A stretch of 64,000 nt of DNA from Flavimaribacter sp024343425 (lineage in GTDB: Bacteria > Pseudomonadota > Alphaproteobacteria > Rhizobiales > Rhizobiaceae): NCBI GenBank assembly GCA_965227645.1, contig OZ245773.1, forward strand, positions 310,001 to 374,000. Direction: 5' to 3'. Below, in pieces: positions 1-8,980 of this stretch. The notes under the pieces are model-generated. The model did no database searches. It was not told where the DNA came from and worked only from the letters and a program-made list of their open reading frames with translations. The stretch's first letter is position 1, and every line of letters starts with the position of its first letter. Made by a program: the position numbers and the translations under genes.

Positions 1-2
1 TC

Positions 3-461
3 GGTTGGATCAGCCAGGTAGAGCGCGGCCTGTCTCAGCCTTCGTTGAACGATCTGCGCACAATGGCCGGCATCTTCGAAGTGCCGCTGTCCCTCTTTTT
101 TGGTATTCCCGATGCTCCCGAGGAAGAACGCGGTCGCCTGGTTCGCGCCAGCGCCCGTCGCGAACTCGGCGAACGTGACGAAGGTTTGGTCGAAGCGCTC
201 GTCTCGCCCGACCTGACCGACGATTTCGAGGTCATTCATTCCACGTTCCTGCCGGGCAGTGCGCTGGACGACCCAAAGCAGCGCGATACGACCGAAGTGG
301 CCTACCTGATCTCGGGGCGGCTCGACATCTTCATCGAAGGCCAGCGGTTCACCGTCGAGGCGGGCGACAGTTTCCGCATTAAGGGTTCGGCATACCGCTG
401 GGCCAATCCCTACGACGATCCCGCCTGCGCGATCTGGGTCATTTCCCCTCCTGTCTACTGA
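3..461 (+). CDS. XRE-family regulator with C-terminal cupin domain (5' partial)
   Basis: The reading frame is open to the left edge, so the N-terminus is outside the window; 152 residues are visible. The first residues (GWISQVERGLSQPSLNDL) are the recognition part of an XRE-type helix-turn-helix. The C-terminal half (about residues 80-150, with GSALDD, EVAYLISGRLDIFIEG and GDSFRIKGSAYRWANP) is a small cupin barrel that in this family senses a ligand. It ends 9 bases before the flavoprotein dehydrogenase gene on the same strand, so it probably regulates that catabolic unit. The family-level call is firm; the ligand (possibly a methylated amine or amino acid) is inferred from context. Confidence 0.85.
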   Translation, partial: GWISQVERGLSQPSLNDLRTMAGIFEVPLSLFFGIPDAPEEERGRLVRASARRELGERDEGLVEALVSPDLTDDFEVIHSTFLPGSALDDPKQRDTTEVAYLISGRLDIFIEGQRFTVEAGDSFRIKGSAYRWANPYDDPACAIWVISPPVY

Positions 462-470
462 GGTTTCATT

Positions 471-2903
471 ATGGCACTACCCACTACGGCCCGCGTGGTC
501 ATCATCGGCGGCGGCGTCGTCGGCGCCTCCGCGCTTTATCACCTCGCCAAGGCAGGCTGGCGTGATTGCGTCCTGCTCGAGAAGAACGAGCTTACGGCGG
601 GATCCACGTGGCACGCAGCGGGCAATTGCCCGAACTTTGCCGCCAACTACGGCATCATGAACATGCAGCGCTACGGCTTGGCGATGTACCGGAACCTCGC
701 GGCAGAGGTCGACTACCCGGTCAACTATCATGTCACTGGCGCGGTGCGCTTGGCACACAGCCATGAACGAATGATGGAGTTCGAACGGGTGCGCGATATG
801 GCCGCCCAGATGGGGCTGACGATGGACATGTGCACGCCCGAAGAATTGCAACGCCACATGCCGTTCATGGAAACCCACGACCTCGAAGGCGGGTTGTGGG
901 ATCCTCTAGATGGCGACATCGATCCCAGCCAGGTGACGCAAGCGCTGGCCAAAGGAGCGCGGGCGCTAGGCGCGACCATCGCGCGCTTTACCCCGGCGAC
1001 CGGCGTGAGCCGCGAGAATGGCGAATGGATCGTGCATACGGATCAGAGCGACATTCGCTGCGAATTCGTGGTGAACGCCGCCGGGTATTACGCCGCTCGG
1101 ATCGGGGAATGGTTCCTGTCCTATGGCGGGCGCGAGGTGCCTCTGTCCATTATGAGCCATCAGTATTTCCTGACCGAGGCGATCCCCGAGGTGAAGGCTT
1201 GGACCGAGGCCAATAATCGCAAGGCGCCAATGCTGCGCGATGTCGACAGCTCGTATTACCTGCGCCAGGATATCTATTCGCTGAACCTCGGGCCTTATGA
1301 GCGCAACTGCCAGATGGGCTGGGCCTCAGGCAAGGAGATGCCCGAGGATTTCAGCTTTCAGCTCTACCCGGACGATCTGGACCGGTTGGAATGGTACATC
1401 ATGGACGCAATGGAGCGTGTGCCGCTGCTGGGCAGCCGAGGTGTGCAGCGCAACATCAACGGTCCGATCCCTTATGCCCCCGATGGTCTGCCGATGATCG
1501 GCCCGATGCCCGGCGTGCGCAATGCTTTTGAGGCGCACAGCTTCACCTTTGGCATCGCTCAAGGTGGTGGGGCGGGCAAGGTGCTGTCGGAATGGATCAT
1601 GCATGGCTACACCGAATGGGACATGTGGTCCTGCGATCCGCGCCGCTACACCGATCACGCCGATGCCGGGTTCACCACGGCCAAGGTGATGGAGACCTAC
1701 GGCCACGAATACGCGATGCACTTCCCGCATCACGAATGGCCGGCGGGCCGCAACAAGAAGCTGTCGCCCAACCACGACCGCCTGATCGCCGACGGCGCGC
1801 AGATGGGCCCTTACAACGGCTGGGAGCGGGCCAACTGGTTCGCCAAGGATGGCGACGACACGTCCGAGGATGCGATGCATACTTGGGACCGCAATGGCCC
1901 GTGGCAGGCCCGTGTCCGCGAGGAAGTGCTGGCGGTGCACGATGGCGCAGGCGTTATCGACCTTGCCGGCTTCTCACGCTTTGGCGTGTCGGGTCACGGC
2001 GCCACCGAGGCGCTGCGCGGTCTGATCACCGGTGCCCTGCCCAAGGTGGGCCGGATGAACCTTGTTTACATCGCCGACGCCCGGGGCCATGTGCTAACCG
2101 AGATGTCCTGCATCCGCCACGGCGAGGATGACTTCACCCTGATGACCGCCGCCGCGGCGCTTTGGCACGATGGCGAGATCCTCAAGGCCGCCATGCCCGA
2201 AACGGTCAGGATCACCGACAAGACCCGCGATGTGGTTGCCATGCTGGTCACCGGCCCCAAATCGCGCGACGTTCTGGCCGGAATCACCGATGCCGATCTG
2301 ACCCTCGACTGGCTTACCCATCAGCAGGCCAATGTGGCTGGCAAACCCGCAACGCTGGCCCGCGTGTCCTTTGCCGGAGACCTGGGGTGGGAGGTGCATT
2401 GCACCCCCCAGGACGCCGTCGCGATCTATGCCGGGATCCGCGATGCCGGCGCCGCGCCCTTCGGCATGTATGCGCTGAATTCCATGCGGATCGAAAAGGG
2501 CTACCTGACGTGGAAGGGCGACCTGTCCGCAGACTACGGTCTGTTCGAGAGTGGCCTCGGCCGTTTCGTCAAACTGGACAAGCCAGAGGACTTCCCCGGC
2601 AAGACTGCGCTGGCAGAGGCCCAGCAGCCGCCCGCCAGGCGGCTGGTGTCGCTGACCGTCGAGACCGGACAACAGGATGCGCCCTACATGGCGAGCGTCA
2701 TGGCTGATGACGTGCTGGCGGGCGTGGTGCTCTCCTCAGCCTATGGCCACAGGGTGGATGCTGCCATTGCGCTGGCGATGCTGGATGCCTCTGTCTCGGC
2801 GGGCGCATCTGTCGAGGTGGTCGTCTACGGCCAGCGCCTGTCTGCCACTGTCAATGAAAGCCTCTGCCTGTGGGATGCGGACAACGTCCGCATCCGCGCC
2901 TGA
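471..2903 (+). CDS. FAD-dependent dehydrogenase, dimethylglycine/sarcosine dehydrogenase type
   Basis: An 810-residue flavoprotein. It has an N-terminal Rossmann FAD site (VVIIGGGVVGASALYHL, residues 9-25) followed by TAGSTWHAAG, the usual flavin-attachment region of the DMGDH/SDH family. A DAO domain extends to about residue 370, then an FAO_M-like bridge, then GcvT N- and C-terminal folate-binding domains from about residue 430 to the end. The family oxidatively demethylates N-methyl amino acids and passes the one-carbon unit to tetrahydrofolate. The length is normal for the family. It follows the XRE/cupin gene and precedes a broken paralogue by 24 bases. The exact substrate cannot be read from the sequence. 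Confidence 0.88.
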   Translation: MALPTTARVVIIGGGVVGASALYHLAKAGWRDCVLLEKNELTAGSTWHAAGNCPNFAANYGIMNMQRYGLAMYRNLAAEVDYPVNYHVTGAVRLAHSHERMMEFERVRDMAAQMGLTMDMCTPEELQRHMPFMETHDLEGGLWDPLDGDIDPSQVTQALAKGARALGATIARFTPATGVSRENGEWIVHTDQSDIRCEFVVNAAGYYAARIGEWFLSYGGREVPLSIMSHQYFLTEAIPEVKAWTEANNRKAPMLRDVDSSYYLRQDIYSLNLGPYERNCQMGWASGKEMPEDFSFQLYPDDLDRLEWYIMDAMERVPLLGSRGVQRNINGPIPYAPDGLPMIGPMPGVRNAFEAHSFTFGIAQGGGAGKVLSEWIMHGYTEWDMWSCDPRRYTDHADAGFTTAKVMETYGHEYAMHFPHHEWPAGRNKKLSPNHDRLIADGAQMGPYNGWERANWFAKDGDDTSEDAMHTWDRNGPWQARVREEVLAVHDGAGVIDLAGFSRFGVSGHGATEALRGLITGALPKVGRMNLVYIADARGHVLTEMSCIRHGEDDFTLMTAAAALWHDGEILKAAMPETVRITDKTRDVVAMLVTGPKSRDVLAGITDADLTLDWLTHQQANVAGKPATLARVSFAGDLGWEVHCTPQDAVAIYAGIRDAGAAPFGMYALNSMRIEKGYLTWKGDLSADYGLFESGLGRFVKLDKPEDFPGKTALAEAQQPPARRLVSLTVETGQQDAPYMASVMADDVLAGVVLSSAYGHRVDAAIALAMLDASVSAGASVEVVVYGQRLSATVNESLCLWDADNVRIRA

Positions 2904-3893
2904 CCCTGATATGAAAGGACGCTCCAAATGGCTCTCCCCCCTGAACGCGCCCGCGTCGTAATCATCGGCGGCGGTGTGATCGGCTGCTCTGTCGCCTATC
3001 ACCTAACAAAACTTGGCTGGACTGACGTGGTGCTGCTGGAACGCAAGCAGCTGACTTCGGGCGCCACATGGCACGCGGCGGGCCTGATCGCCCAGCTGCG
3101 CGCTAACAAGAACATGACCAGGCTGGCGAAATATTCGCAGGAGCTGTATGGCAAGCTTGAAGAGGAAACCGGCGTGGCCACGGGCTTTCGCCGCAACGGG
3201 TCTATCACCGTGGCCCTGTCGAACGAGCGCCTCGAAGAAATCCGGCGCCAAGCGTCGATGGCCCGCGCCTTTGGTGTCGAGGTCGAAGAGATCAGCCCCT
3301 CGGAGCTGAAGACCCGCTACCCGCATGTGAACACCGACGACGTGAAGGCCGCCGTCTACGTCGACAAGGATGGGCAAGGCGATCCCGCCAATATCGCGCT
3401 AGCGCTGGCCAAGGGCGCCAAGATGCGCGGCGCGCAGAGTATCGAGCGTGCCAAGGTGACGGACTTTGGCCGCGAGGGCCGGCGCATCAACAGCGTCTCG
3501 TGGAAGGCCGAGAGCGGCGAAAGCGGCTCCATCGCCTGCGACATGGTGGTGAACTGCGCGGGCATGTGGGGCCATGAAGTCGGCCGCCAGATGGGCGTTA
3601 ACGTGCCGCTGCACGCATGCGAGCACTTCTATATCGTCACCGACGCCATCCCCGGCCTGACCCAGCTGCCCACGCTTCGCGTCCCGGAAGAATGCGCCTA
3701 CTACAAGGAAGACGCAGGGGAAAATACTGCTGGGTGCCTTTGAGCCGGTGGCCAAGCCGTGGGGGATGAATGGTATCTCCGAGGATTTTGAATTTGACCA
3801 ACTGCCCGAAGATTTCGACCACTTCGAGCCGATCCTCGAACAGGCGGTAAACCGGATGCCGATGCTGGCAGACGCTGGAATTCACACCTTCTT

Positions 3894-4945
3894 TAGAGCA
3901 ATTCTGCCCTTGACTGAATCAATTGGGATTCCCTTTTGCGGATGTTTGTGATTCAAGATGCTGGCTGGGACAGGAGGCCAGCATCTGATGACACGACCTC
4001 TTTCTATGGATCTTCGCGAGCGGGTTGTTGCGGCGGTTGCGGCGGGCGAAAGCTGCCGTGCAGTTGCGACCCGATTTGGCGTTGCTGTTTCGTCCGTCGT
4101 CAAATGGTCGCAACGCTATCGCGCGACCGGCTCGGTTGCACCTGGCAAGATGGGCGGACATCGCAAGCACATTCTGGAGCCGCACCGGGCCTTTATCGTA
4201 GAGGCTATCAACCAGACGCCACATCTGACACTGCATGGGTTGAAGGCGCAACTGGCGGCCCGCGGAGTGACAGTATCGCACGATACAGTGTGGCGGTTCC
4301 TGCGCCGGGAAGGATTTCGGTTCAAAAAAAACTCTATTCGCTCTTGAGCAGGCGCGCGCCGATATCGCACGACGACGACAACGATGGCGCTCCTTCCAGG
4401 CCAACCTCGATCCACGTCAGTTGGTCTTTATCGATGAAACCTGGATCAAGACGAATATGACCCCCTTGCGCGGCTGGGCAGACAAAGGCAAACGACTGCG
4501 CAGCTTTGCACCGCACGGTCACTGGCGTACGATGACCTTCCTTGGAGCACTGCGATGTGATGGTCTTGCCGCTCCCTGCGTCTTCGACGGGCCGATCAAC
4601 GGCCAAAGTTTCCGCGCCTATGTGGAACAGATCCTGCTGCCGACGCTGAAACCCGGCGATATCGTCATTATGGACAACCTTGGCTCCCACAAGGCCGCAA
4701 TCATTCGGCAATTGATCAAAGCGGCAGGAGCTCGGCTCTGGTTTCTCCCACCCTATTCACCCGATCTCAATCCCATCGAGCAGGCCTTCGCAAAGATCAA
4801 GCACTGGATGAGAATGGCCCAAAAGCGCACCATCGAGGAGACATGGAGGCACATCGGGAGTCTTATCCACACCATTACTCCCAATGAATGCGCAAACTAT
4901 CTCAACAATGCAGGATATGCTTCCGTGAAAACCTGAAACGCTCTA
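3894..4945 (+). mobile_element. IS630-family insertion sequence with TA target duplication
   Basis: The element is about 1,050 bp. The left end begins TAGAGCAATTC (3894) and the right end, read on the other strand, begins TAGAGCGTTTC, so the termini are short imperfect inverted repeats bounded by TA. IS630/mariner elements target and duplicate TA. Removing the element with one TA copy (joining 3895 to 4946) rebuilds an in-frame host segment FFNGPESFTPD, which shows a clean insertion. It carries one two-frame transposase. Confidence 0.9.
3988..4936 (+). CDS. IS630-family transposase, two frames joined by a -1 shift
   Basis: The upstream frame (MTRPLSMDLRERVV from 3988, ending at 4347) carries the paired HTH domain. 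The downstream frame carries the DDE domain, with VFIDETW and IVIMDNLGSH giving the two Asp and NPIEQAFAKIKH giving the Glu. A run of eight A at 4324-4331 joins them: a -1 slip converts the premature RFKKNSIRS end into RFKKKTLFALEQARAD, the usual IS630 sequence. No separate start with a good ribosome-binding site precedes the DDE half. A programmed frameshift is likely, as known in several IS630 elements. A one-base mutation would look the same. Confidence 0.85.
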
Positions 4946-5039
4946 ACGGGCCTGAGAGCTTTACCCCCGATGACGCCTATCACCTTGGGCTGGCGCCAGG
5001 GATGGACAATGTCTGGGTCGCGGCAGGGTTCAACTCGAT

Positions 5040-5100
5040 CGGCATCCAGTCGGCAGGCGGCGCGGGTTCGGCGCTGAATGGTCGAAATTAAAAGAGAAAT
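5040..5100. other. Left boundary of the serine-recombinase element (candidate attachment junction)
   Basis: Flavoprotein homology (GGAGSAL) is lost at about 5075, and the recombinase stop codon is at 5100-5102. Crossover must lie in this short stretch. I found no second copy of it between 19.2 and 20.0 kb, where chromosomal-type genes resume. The exact core cannot be fixed without the other end or an empty site. Confidence 0.6.
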
Positions 5101-6689
5101 CAAAATCCGCGTGTCGGGGGTTCAAGCTCCTCTCCCGCTACCAGCCGTTCCCCCCCGAACGGCTCCACGTTCTCCGCCATAAGCGCCGAAAGCCGCCCTT
5201 CGATCCAGATAACGGCCGGTTTCTGCGTCGTATCGATTTTGACCTCGTGGATCAGCTCCCGGAGTATCTGTTTGACTTCATCTTCGGCGATACCTGAGGA
5301 GAGCTTCTGAAGGTTCTCCCGGTAGTGCTTGATTACGGCGGGGTGGAGGGTGACCACCTTCGGCGGTTCGTCCAGCCCCGCCAGTCTCGCCTCTAGGCCG
5401 TTGATCTCCTCCCGGTGTCGAGCGACCCGCTCGCGATAGGTCGCCTTTGTGATGTCGCCATCGGTGTAGAGGTCGAGGAGCCGCTCGGTTGCGGCGGTCT
5501 CCCGGGCGAGTTTCTTTTCCAGTTCGCTCCTCTGGCGGACGCTATCTTGGGCGAGGCGCTGGCGCTCCTCGTTGTAGGTGCGGATATACTCGGCGATTGC
5601 CTCCGGGCAATCCAAGTTTTCCTTAATGCCCTTCAGGACGGCCTCATTCACCAGCTCCAATTTGATCTTCCGCCGGGAGCCACATGTGCCGGTTTCTTTC
5701 GCTCTCCCGCACTCGATCATCATGTGGTTATTCTTCCGGCCGGCAAGGTGCATACGCCCTCCGCATGACGCGCAGGTCATCAATCCCTTGAGCAGGTAGT
5801 CGCGCCGTGGCCGTCGGCCCGTGTATGCCCCTCGCTTGTTGCCGACCCGCCGATTGTTGACGGCCTCATAGAGCGCCCTGTCGACGATCTGAAGCTCCGG
5901 GGCTTCCTTGCGCACCCAGTCACTTTCAGGATTGACCCGAGAGACCCGCTTGCCGGTATCAGGGTTGCGGACCATCGAAACCCGGTTCCAGACGATTTCA
6001 CCGATATAGATCGGGTTGAGGAGAATGCCGTATCCACGAGCCGGGTTCCCGTTTATTGCGCTTGCCGTCCATCGAACCCCGCGGGGGGCGGGCACATTCT
6101 CGTCATTGAGTAAATACGCAATCTCGCGGGAACTTGTCCCTTTTGCGTAAAGATCGAAGATGCGGCGGATGACTTCCGCCTCATCCTCGTTAATGACCAG
6201 CTTGCCCGGCTCTCCGGGTACGGTCTTATATCCGTAGGCGCGGCCGCCCGGATGGCGGCCATCCGCAACGACGCCGGCGAGGCCGCGCCGCGTCTTATGC
6301 TTCAGATCTTGTAGGAATAGCTGGCCGACAAGCCCCCGGATGCCGATCTGGATCACGTCGGCCGTGCCCTCATGGATGGCGACAATGTCGATCCCCGCGT
6401 AGGTAAGCCGCTTGAACACGGCGGCCAAATCCTCCTGATCACGGGAAACCCTGTCGAGAGCCTCAACGACGACAATATCGAAGCGGCCGGCCTTGCTGTC
6501 ATCGAGTAGGGTCAGCATACCGTCTCGGCCGACTATAGAAGCGCCTGATCGGGCGCGGTCATAGTATTCAGCGACGACCGAAGCGCCGAGCTTCTCGGCG
6601 TGGGCGCGACAGGAGGCCAACTGGTCGTCGACGGATCGATCGTTCTGTAAATCGCTGGAATAGCGCGCGTAAAGAGCCGCACGTTTCAT
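5100..6689 (-). CDS. Large serine site-specific recombinase
   Basis: 529 residues. The N-terminal resolvase domain starts MKRAALYARYSSDLQND, with the catalytic serine at about residue 11, and continues through VVVEALDRVSRDQEDL (about 73-88). A recombinase domain (about 150-275) follows, then a zinc ribbon with C306, C309, C327 and C336, then a coiled-coil region to about residue 440. This is the large-serine-recombinase plan used by integrative elements and phages, which integrate by attP x attB exchange. The stop codon lies beside the point where the host flavoprotein gene is truncated, so this is very probably the integrase of the element to its right. Confidence 0.93.
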   Translation of the reverse strand: MKRAALYARYSSDLQNDRSVDDQLASCRAHAEKLGASVVAEYYDRARSGASIVGRDGMLTLLDDSKAGRFDIVVVEALDRVSRDQEDLAAVFKRLTYAGIDIVAIHEGTADVIQIGIRGLVGQLFLQDLKHKTRRGLAGVVADGRHPGGRAYGYKTVPGEPGKLVINEDEAEVIRRIFDLYAKGTSSREIAYLLNDENVPAPRGVRWTASAINGNPARGYGILLNPIYIGEIVWNRVSMVRNPDTGKRVSRVNPESDWVRKEAPELQIVDRALYEAVNNRRVGNKRGAYTGRRPRRDYLLKGLMTCASCGGRMHLAGRKNNHMMIECGRAKETGTCGSRRKIKLELVNEAVLKGIKENLDCPEAIAEYIRTYNEERQRLAQDSVRQRSELEKKLARETAATERLLDLYTDGDITKATYRERVARHREEINGLEARLAGLDEPPKVVTLHPAVIKHYRENLQKLSSGIAEDEVKQILRELIHEVKIDTTQKPAVIWIEGRLSALMAENVEPFGGERLVAGEELEPPTRGF

Positions 6690-6775
6690 GTATGCCTCCG
6701 GGGTTGACCGGGACAGGATAGTCGCATCTCGCTGGTTGTCGAGCTGTCATTTATGGCTCTTAAAAGGGGAAGACT

Positions 6776-6826
6776 GAAGGGCCGCTGGGCGTCATGCGTA
6801 AGATACCTTTGGCCCAGCGGTCCCCT
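6776..6826 (-). terminator. Long stem-loop downstream of the replication-module operon
   Basis: CCGCTGGGC at 6782-6790 pairs with GCCCAGCGG at 6812-6820, extended by partly paired purine/pyrimidine flanks. On the minus strand a CCCCTTTT run follows. It sits between the end of the leftward operon and the recombinase gene, so it is a plausible terminator. The loop is long (21 nt), so a structured RNA element is possible. Confidence 0.4.
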
Positions 6827-6905
6827 TCCTTAGCGGTCGCTTCAGGAGTAGAGCGACTGCCCTCAAGAGCGCAGGGGGCCATGGATCACCCCCGCCTGCG
6901 CAAAT

Positions 6906-8009
6906 TCATTTCAAGGCGATACCGAGAAGCGCGCGAACATCGATGTCTTCGCGGAACATCACTTTAACCGGGAACCTTTGCCAGCACAGTTCGGCCTCCC
7001 TCCGTTCGGTATCGAGTATTTCGGTCTCGATCTCTCGGGTTTTGCGGAGGCGTTCAGTCTCAGTCAGCGCGCGCTCATCGTCTGCCAGGGCGTCGATCTC
7101 GGTTTCGATAGCGGCGATCATTTGATCTTTGAAGGCCCATGCGAGGAGACCGACAGCGTCATCGCTGTTAATGTGGAGGCCCCCTTGGAGGTGGCCGGTC
7201 TTTCCGCCAATTATTGGGACCGCTCCTTCCACGCGAACGCGCTCCCTACGGGTTGGCCAGCGAACATCGTTACCCCCCTCGATCAGCGGTAGTATGTCGG
7301 GTTTGCCTCGTTCTGCGAGTTGGTCGATATGCAGACGGGCGAGCTCCCGAGCCTCGCCACTCGGTATCGGTGCGGCCTTGACCTCGCGGAGGTCAGCGCG
7401 GAGATTGGCAATTTTGTGACGCAGACTGTCAAGGGAAAGTCCCTTGCCGATTGTCGGTAGGGTTGCCTCGACAATGGTACCGGGGACCGACGCTATCCAG
7501 TCGCTAATTTGTTCAACGAGCCTACCTGCGGCTTCAAACTTTTCACTGTTCTCGTCACGTTTTTGAATGAGCTTTTGCAGATCTGCCTTTGACTTCGTCA
7601 GCTTCCTTTTCTGCAATTCCACTTGCAGTGGATCCACGCGCTGTTGAACTTGTGGTCGGTGATCCGTCAATCGGTTCAGTTGGCGAGTATCATTCTGAAC
7701 AGTCCGACGTGCGTGTTCGATGTCATCGAAAAGACGGTCATAGACGGCTCCCAAATCATCGCGGAGTTCACGAAGTCGGTGCAGCCGGTCCGCCGCCTCG
7801 CCGGGCAGGCGGTCGGCGATATCGGCGGAACTATGAAGTGCGCCAATGCCTGTGGGATGTAGTCCGTCATCCGGATGGTGATCGGGAGGCGGGCCATCTG
7901 CGATGTGCCCTCCACCGAAACTAGATGAGGGCGACGGTGTGTCGCCCGAAGGTGCGGATGCCGCCGGGCGGGCGACTGCCAATTGTCTTGAACTGAATGG
8001 TGTTGTCAT
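6906..8009 (-). CDS. Coiled-coil protein of unknown function
   Basis: 367 residues from the ATG at 8007-8009, chosen because GGAGG lies about 9 bases upstream; the frame stays open further up but without a ribosome-binding site. The N-terminal 60 residues are Ser/Pro/Gly-rich. The middle (about 60-200) is charged and predicted coiled coil, with many Arg, Asp, Gln and Leu. A second helical stretch rich in Glu and Arg ends the protein. No enzyme motif or membrane segment was seen. It is the last gene of the leftward replication/maintenance operon of the element. A structural or partner role is possible, but I do not recognise the family. Confidence 0.6.
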   Translation of the reverse strand: MTTPFSSRQLAVARPAASAPSGDTPSPSSSFGGGHIADGPPPDHHPDDGLHPTGIGALHSSADIADRLPGEAADRLHRLRELRDDLGAVYDRLFDDIEHARRTVQNDTRQLNRLTDHRPQVQQRVDPLQVELQKRKLTKSKADLQKLIQKRDENSEKFEAAGRLVEQISDWIASVPGTIVEATLPTIGKGLSLDSLRHKIANLRADLREVKAAPIPSGEARELARLHIDQLAERGKPDILPLIEGGNDVRWPTRRERVRVEGAVPIIGGKTGHLQGGLHINSDDAVGLLAWAFKDQMIAAIETEIDALADDERALTETERLRKTREIETEILDTERREAELCWQRFPVKVMFREDIDVRALLGIALK

Positions 8010-8065
8010 CGACCTTTCCCTCCAATGGCGATGACCGTAATTGGACTTGTCGGACATCGAAACGG

Positions 8066-8512
8066 CTACGATGTCCGATTGATAATCCGCTGTATTTGCC
8101 TCGCGCACAGGGCGGTAGGTCGGATTTTCAAGGCCTTCCACAGCAAGGATTCCGGTCTGCCGAGAAGACGATCTGGAACACGGTGCTGATGCCTGTCGTG
8201 TCGCCAGCTCGAAGTGAAATACCGTTGCATCCGGCGGCTGATTTCGGCGGCTGACAACTCGAATTCGTCGGCCAGTTGCCGCAGGGCTGCGTCGCGTCTC
8301 CCCAAGGCGGCGTCATGGCCGCAGGCAAGAATACGCACCGCTTCATCAGTATCATTGTTCAACAACGCGGAAACCGCTCGTCCCAGAGCATCGGCAGCAG
8401 GGCCGGGGTCGCGTACACGCGCCCGGCTGAACCAATCGATCACAGCGTCGGTGTCGATCTCGCCGGACGCTTCCTCGGCGTCTATGTGGAGATCATTCTC
8501 CATCGCCCTCAT
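8066..8512 (-). CDS. Hypothetical element protein
   Basis: 148 residues or slightly fewer; an internal ATG at 8503 is an equally good start. It overlaps the end of the preceding gene, so translation is probably coupled. The sequence has an acidic N-terminus (ENDLHIDAEEASGEIDTD) and a helical middle with DAALRQLADEFELSAAEIS, which looks like a short helix-turn-helix but is not diagnostic. The last 50 residues are basic and of low confidence. Function unknown. Confidence 0.5.
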   Translation of the reverse strand: MRAMENDLHIDAEEASGEIDTDAVIDWFSRARVRDPGPAADALGRAVSALLNNDTDEAVRILACGHDAALGRRDAALRQLADEFELSAAEISRRMQRYFTSSWRHDRHQHRVPDRLLGRPESLLWKALKIRPTALCARQIQRIINRTS

Positions 8513-8765
8513 TGAGATCGTCTAGCCCGTGTTGAAGTTGTCGTTTGAGCACCCGTTCGATTACTTCGACATTGCCGCTGGTTACGTCCTCGAGCTTCTG
8601 GGCGACCGTCTCCGACCACGCCAACCAGTTGGCTCTGTGCGGGCGTAATGCAGGAACAGGTCTATTCCTAACCGGCGGTCCAATCTCATTGGCGGAGATC
8701 ACACTGGCTTCAACAAGGTCCTGGGCACTGACCCACCCTTCGTCTTCGGGTATGCTCGTCGTCAA
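8493..8765 (-). CDS. Small hypothetical element protein
   Basis: 90 residues, begun at a TTG that overlaps the TGA of the preceding gene (TTGA), and overlapping the next gene by about 20 bases. This tight packing supports co-translation. A Pro/Arg-rich middle (VRNRPVPALRPHRANWLAW) is followed by an acidic helix (VAQKLEDVTSGNVEVIERVL). No family recognised. Confidence 0.5.
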   Translation of the reverse strand: MTTSIPEDEGWVSAQDLVEASVISANEIGPPVRNRPVPALRPHRANWLAWSETVAQKLEDVTSGNVEVIERVLKRQLQHGLDDLNEGDGE

Positions 8766-8980
8766 TGGATCGATACTCCTAACCGCTTCAAAAAGACCTT
8801 GAGCCGAAGGACCGCTTGATCCGACGCGCCGGCTGCATGGGTGACAAGGGCAAGGGTCCAGAAGGTTTCGATCTGGCCGGGCGCCACGGTCAGGATCACG
8901 GCGGCCTGCTCCTGCAACATCCGCTGCGCGTCCATATCGTAGAAATCAGGGATGTGGCTTTCGATCATCTGGTGGGTCAT
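8762..8980 (-). CDS. Small hypothetical element protein
   Basis: 72 residues from the ATG at 8978-8980, which overlaps the TGA of the preceding gene (ATGA). This beats the longer upstream reading, which would run through that gene. The helical sequence contains QRMLQEQAAVILTVAPGQIETFWTL split by short polar turns. No signal peptide or catalytic motif is visible. Function unknown; the operon position suggests a role in maintenance of the element. Confidence 0.5.
   Translation of the reverse strand: MTHQMIESHIPDFYDMDAQRMLQEQAAVILTVAPGQIETFWTLALVTHAAGASDQAVLRLKVFLKRLGVSIH

Larger units (their letters stand above)
2928..5091 (+). pseudogene. DMGDH/SDH-type FAD dehydrogenase, broken by frameshift, IS630 and element integration
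   Basis: The N-terminal DAO domain starts at 2928 with a second Rossmann FAD site (VVIIGGGVIGCSVAYHL) and TSGATWHAAG. Frame is lost at the G run 3717-3720: removing one G restores DAGKILLGAFEPVAKPWG, which continues in the next frame to GIHTFF at 3894. The IS630 element then intervenes. Beyond it, 4946-5091 reads NGPESFTPD through FNSIGIQSAGGAGSAL, the conserved family segment. Homology stops at about 5075, a few bases before the serine-recombinase gene. The missing C-terminal half (the rest of the DAO domain and the GcvT domains) was not found elsewhere in the window. The one-base frameshift could be a sequencing error; the two insertions cannot. Confidence 0.88.

Noticed and set aside
3717..3720. 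Programmed frameshift in the broken flavoprotein gene
   Set aside because: The run is only GGGG and the intact paralogue has no shift there; a mutation or sequencing error is simpler.
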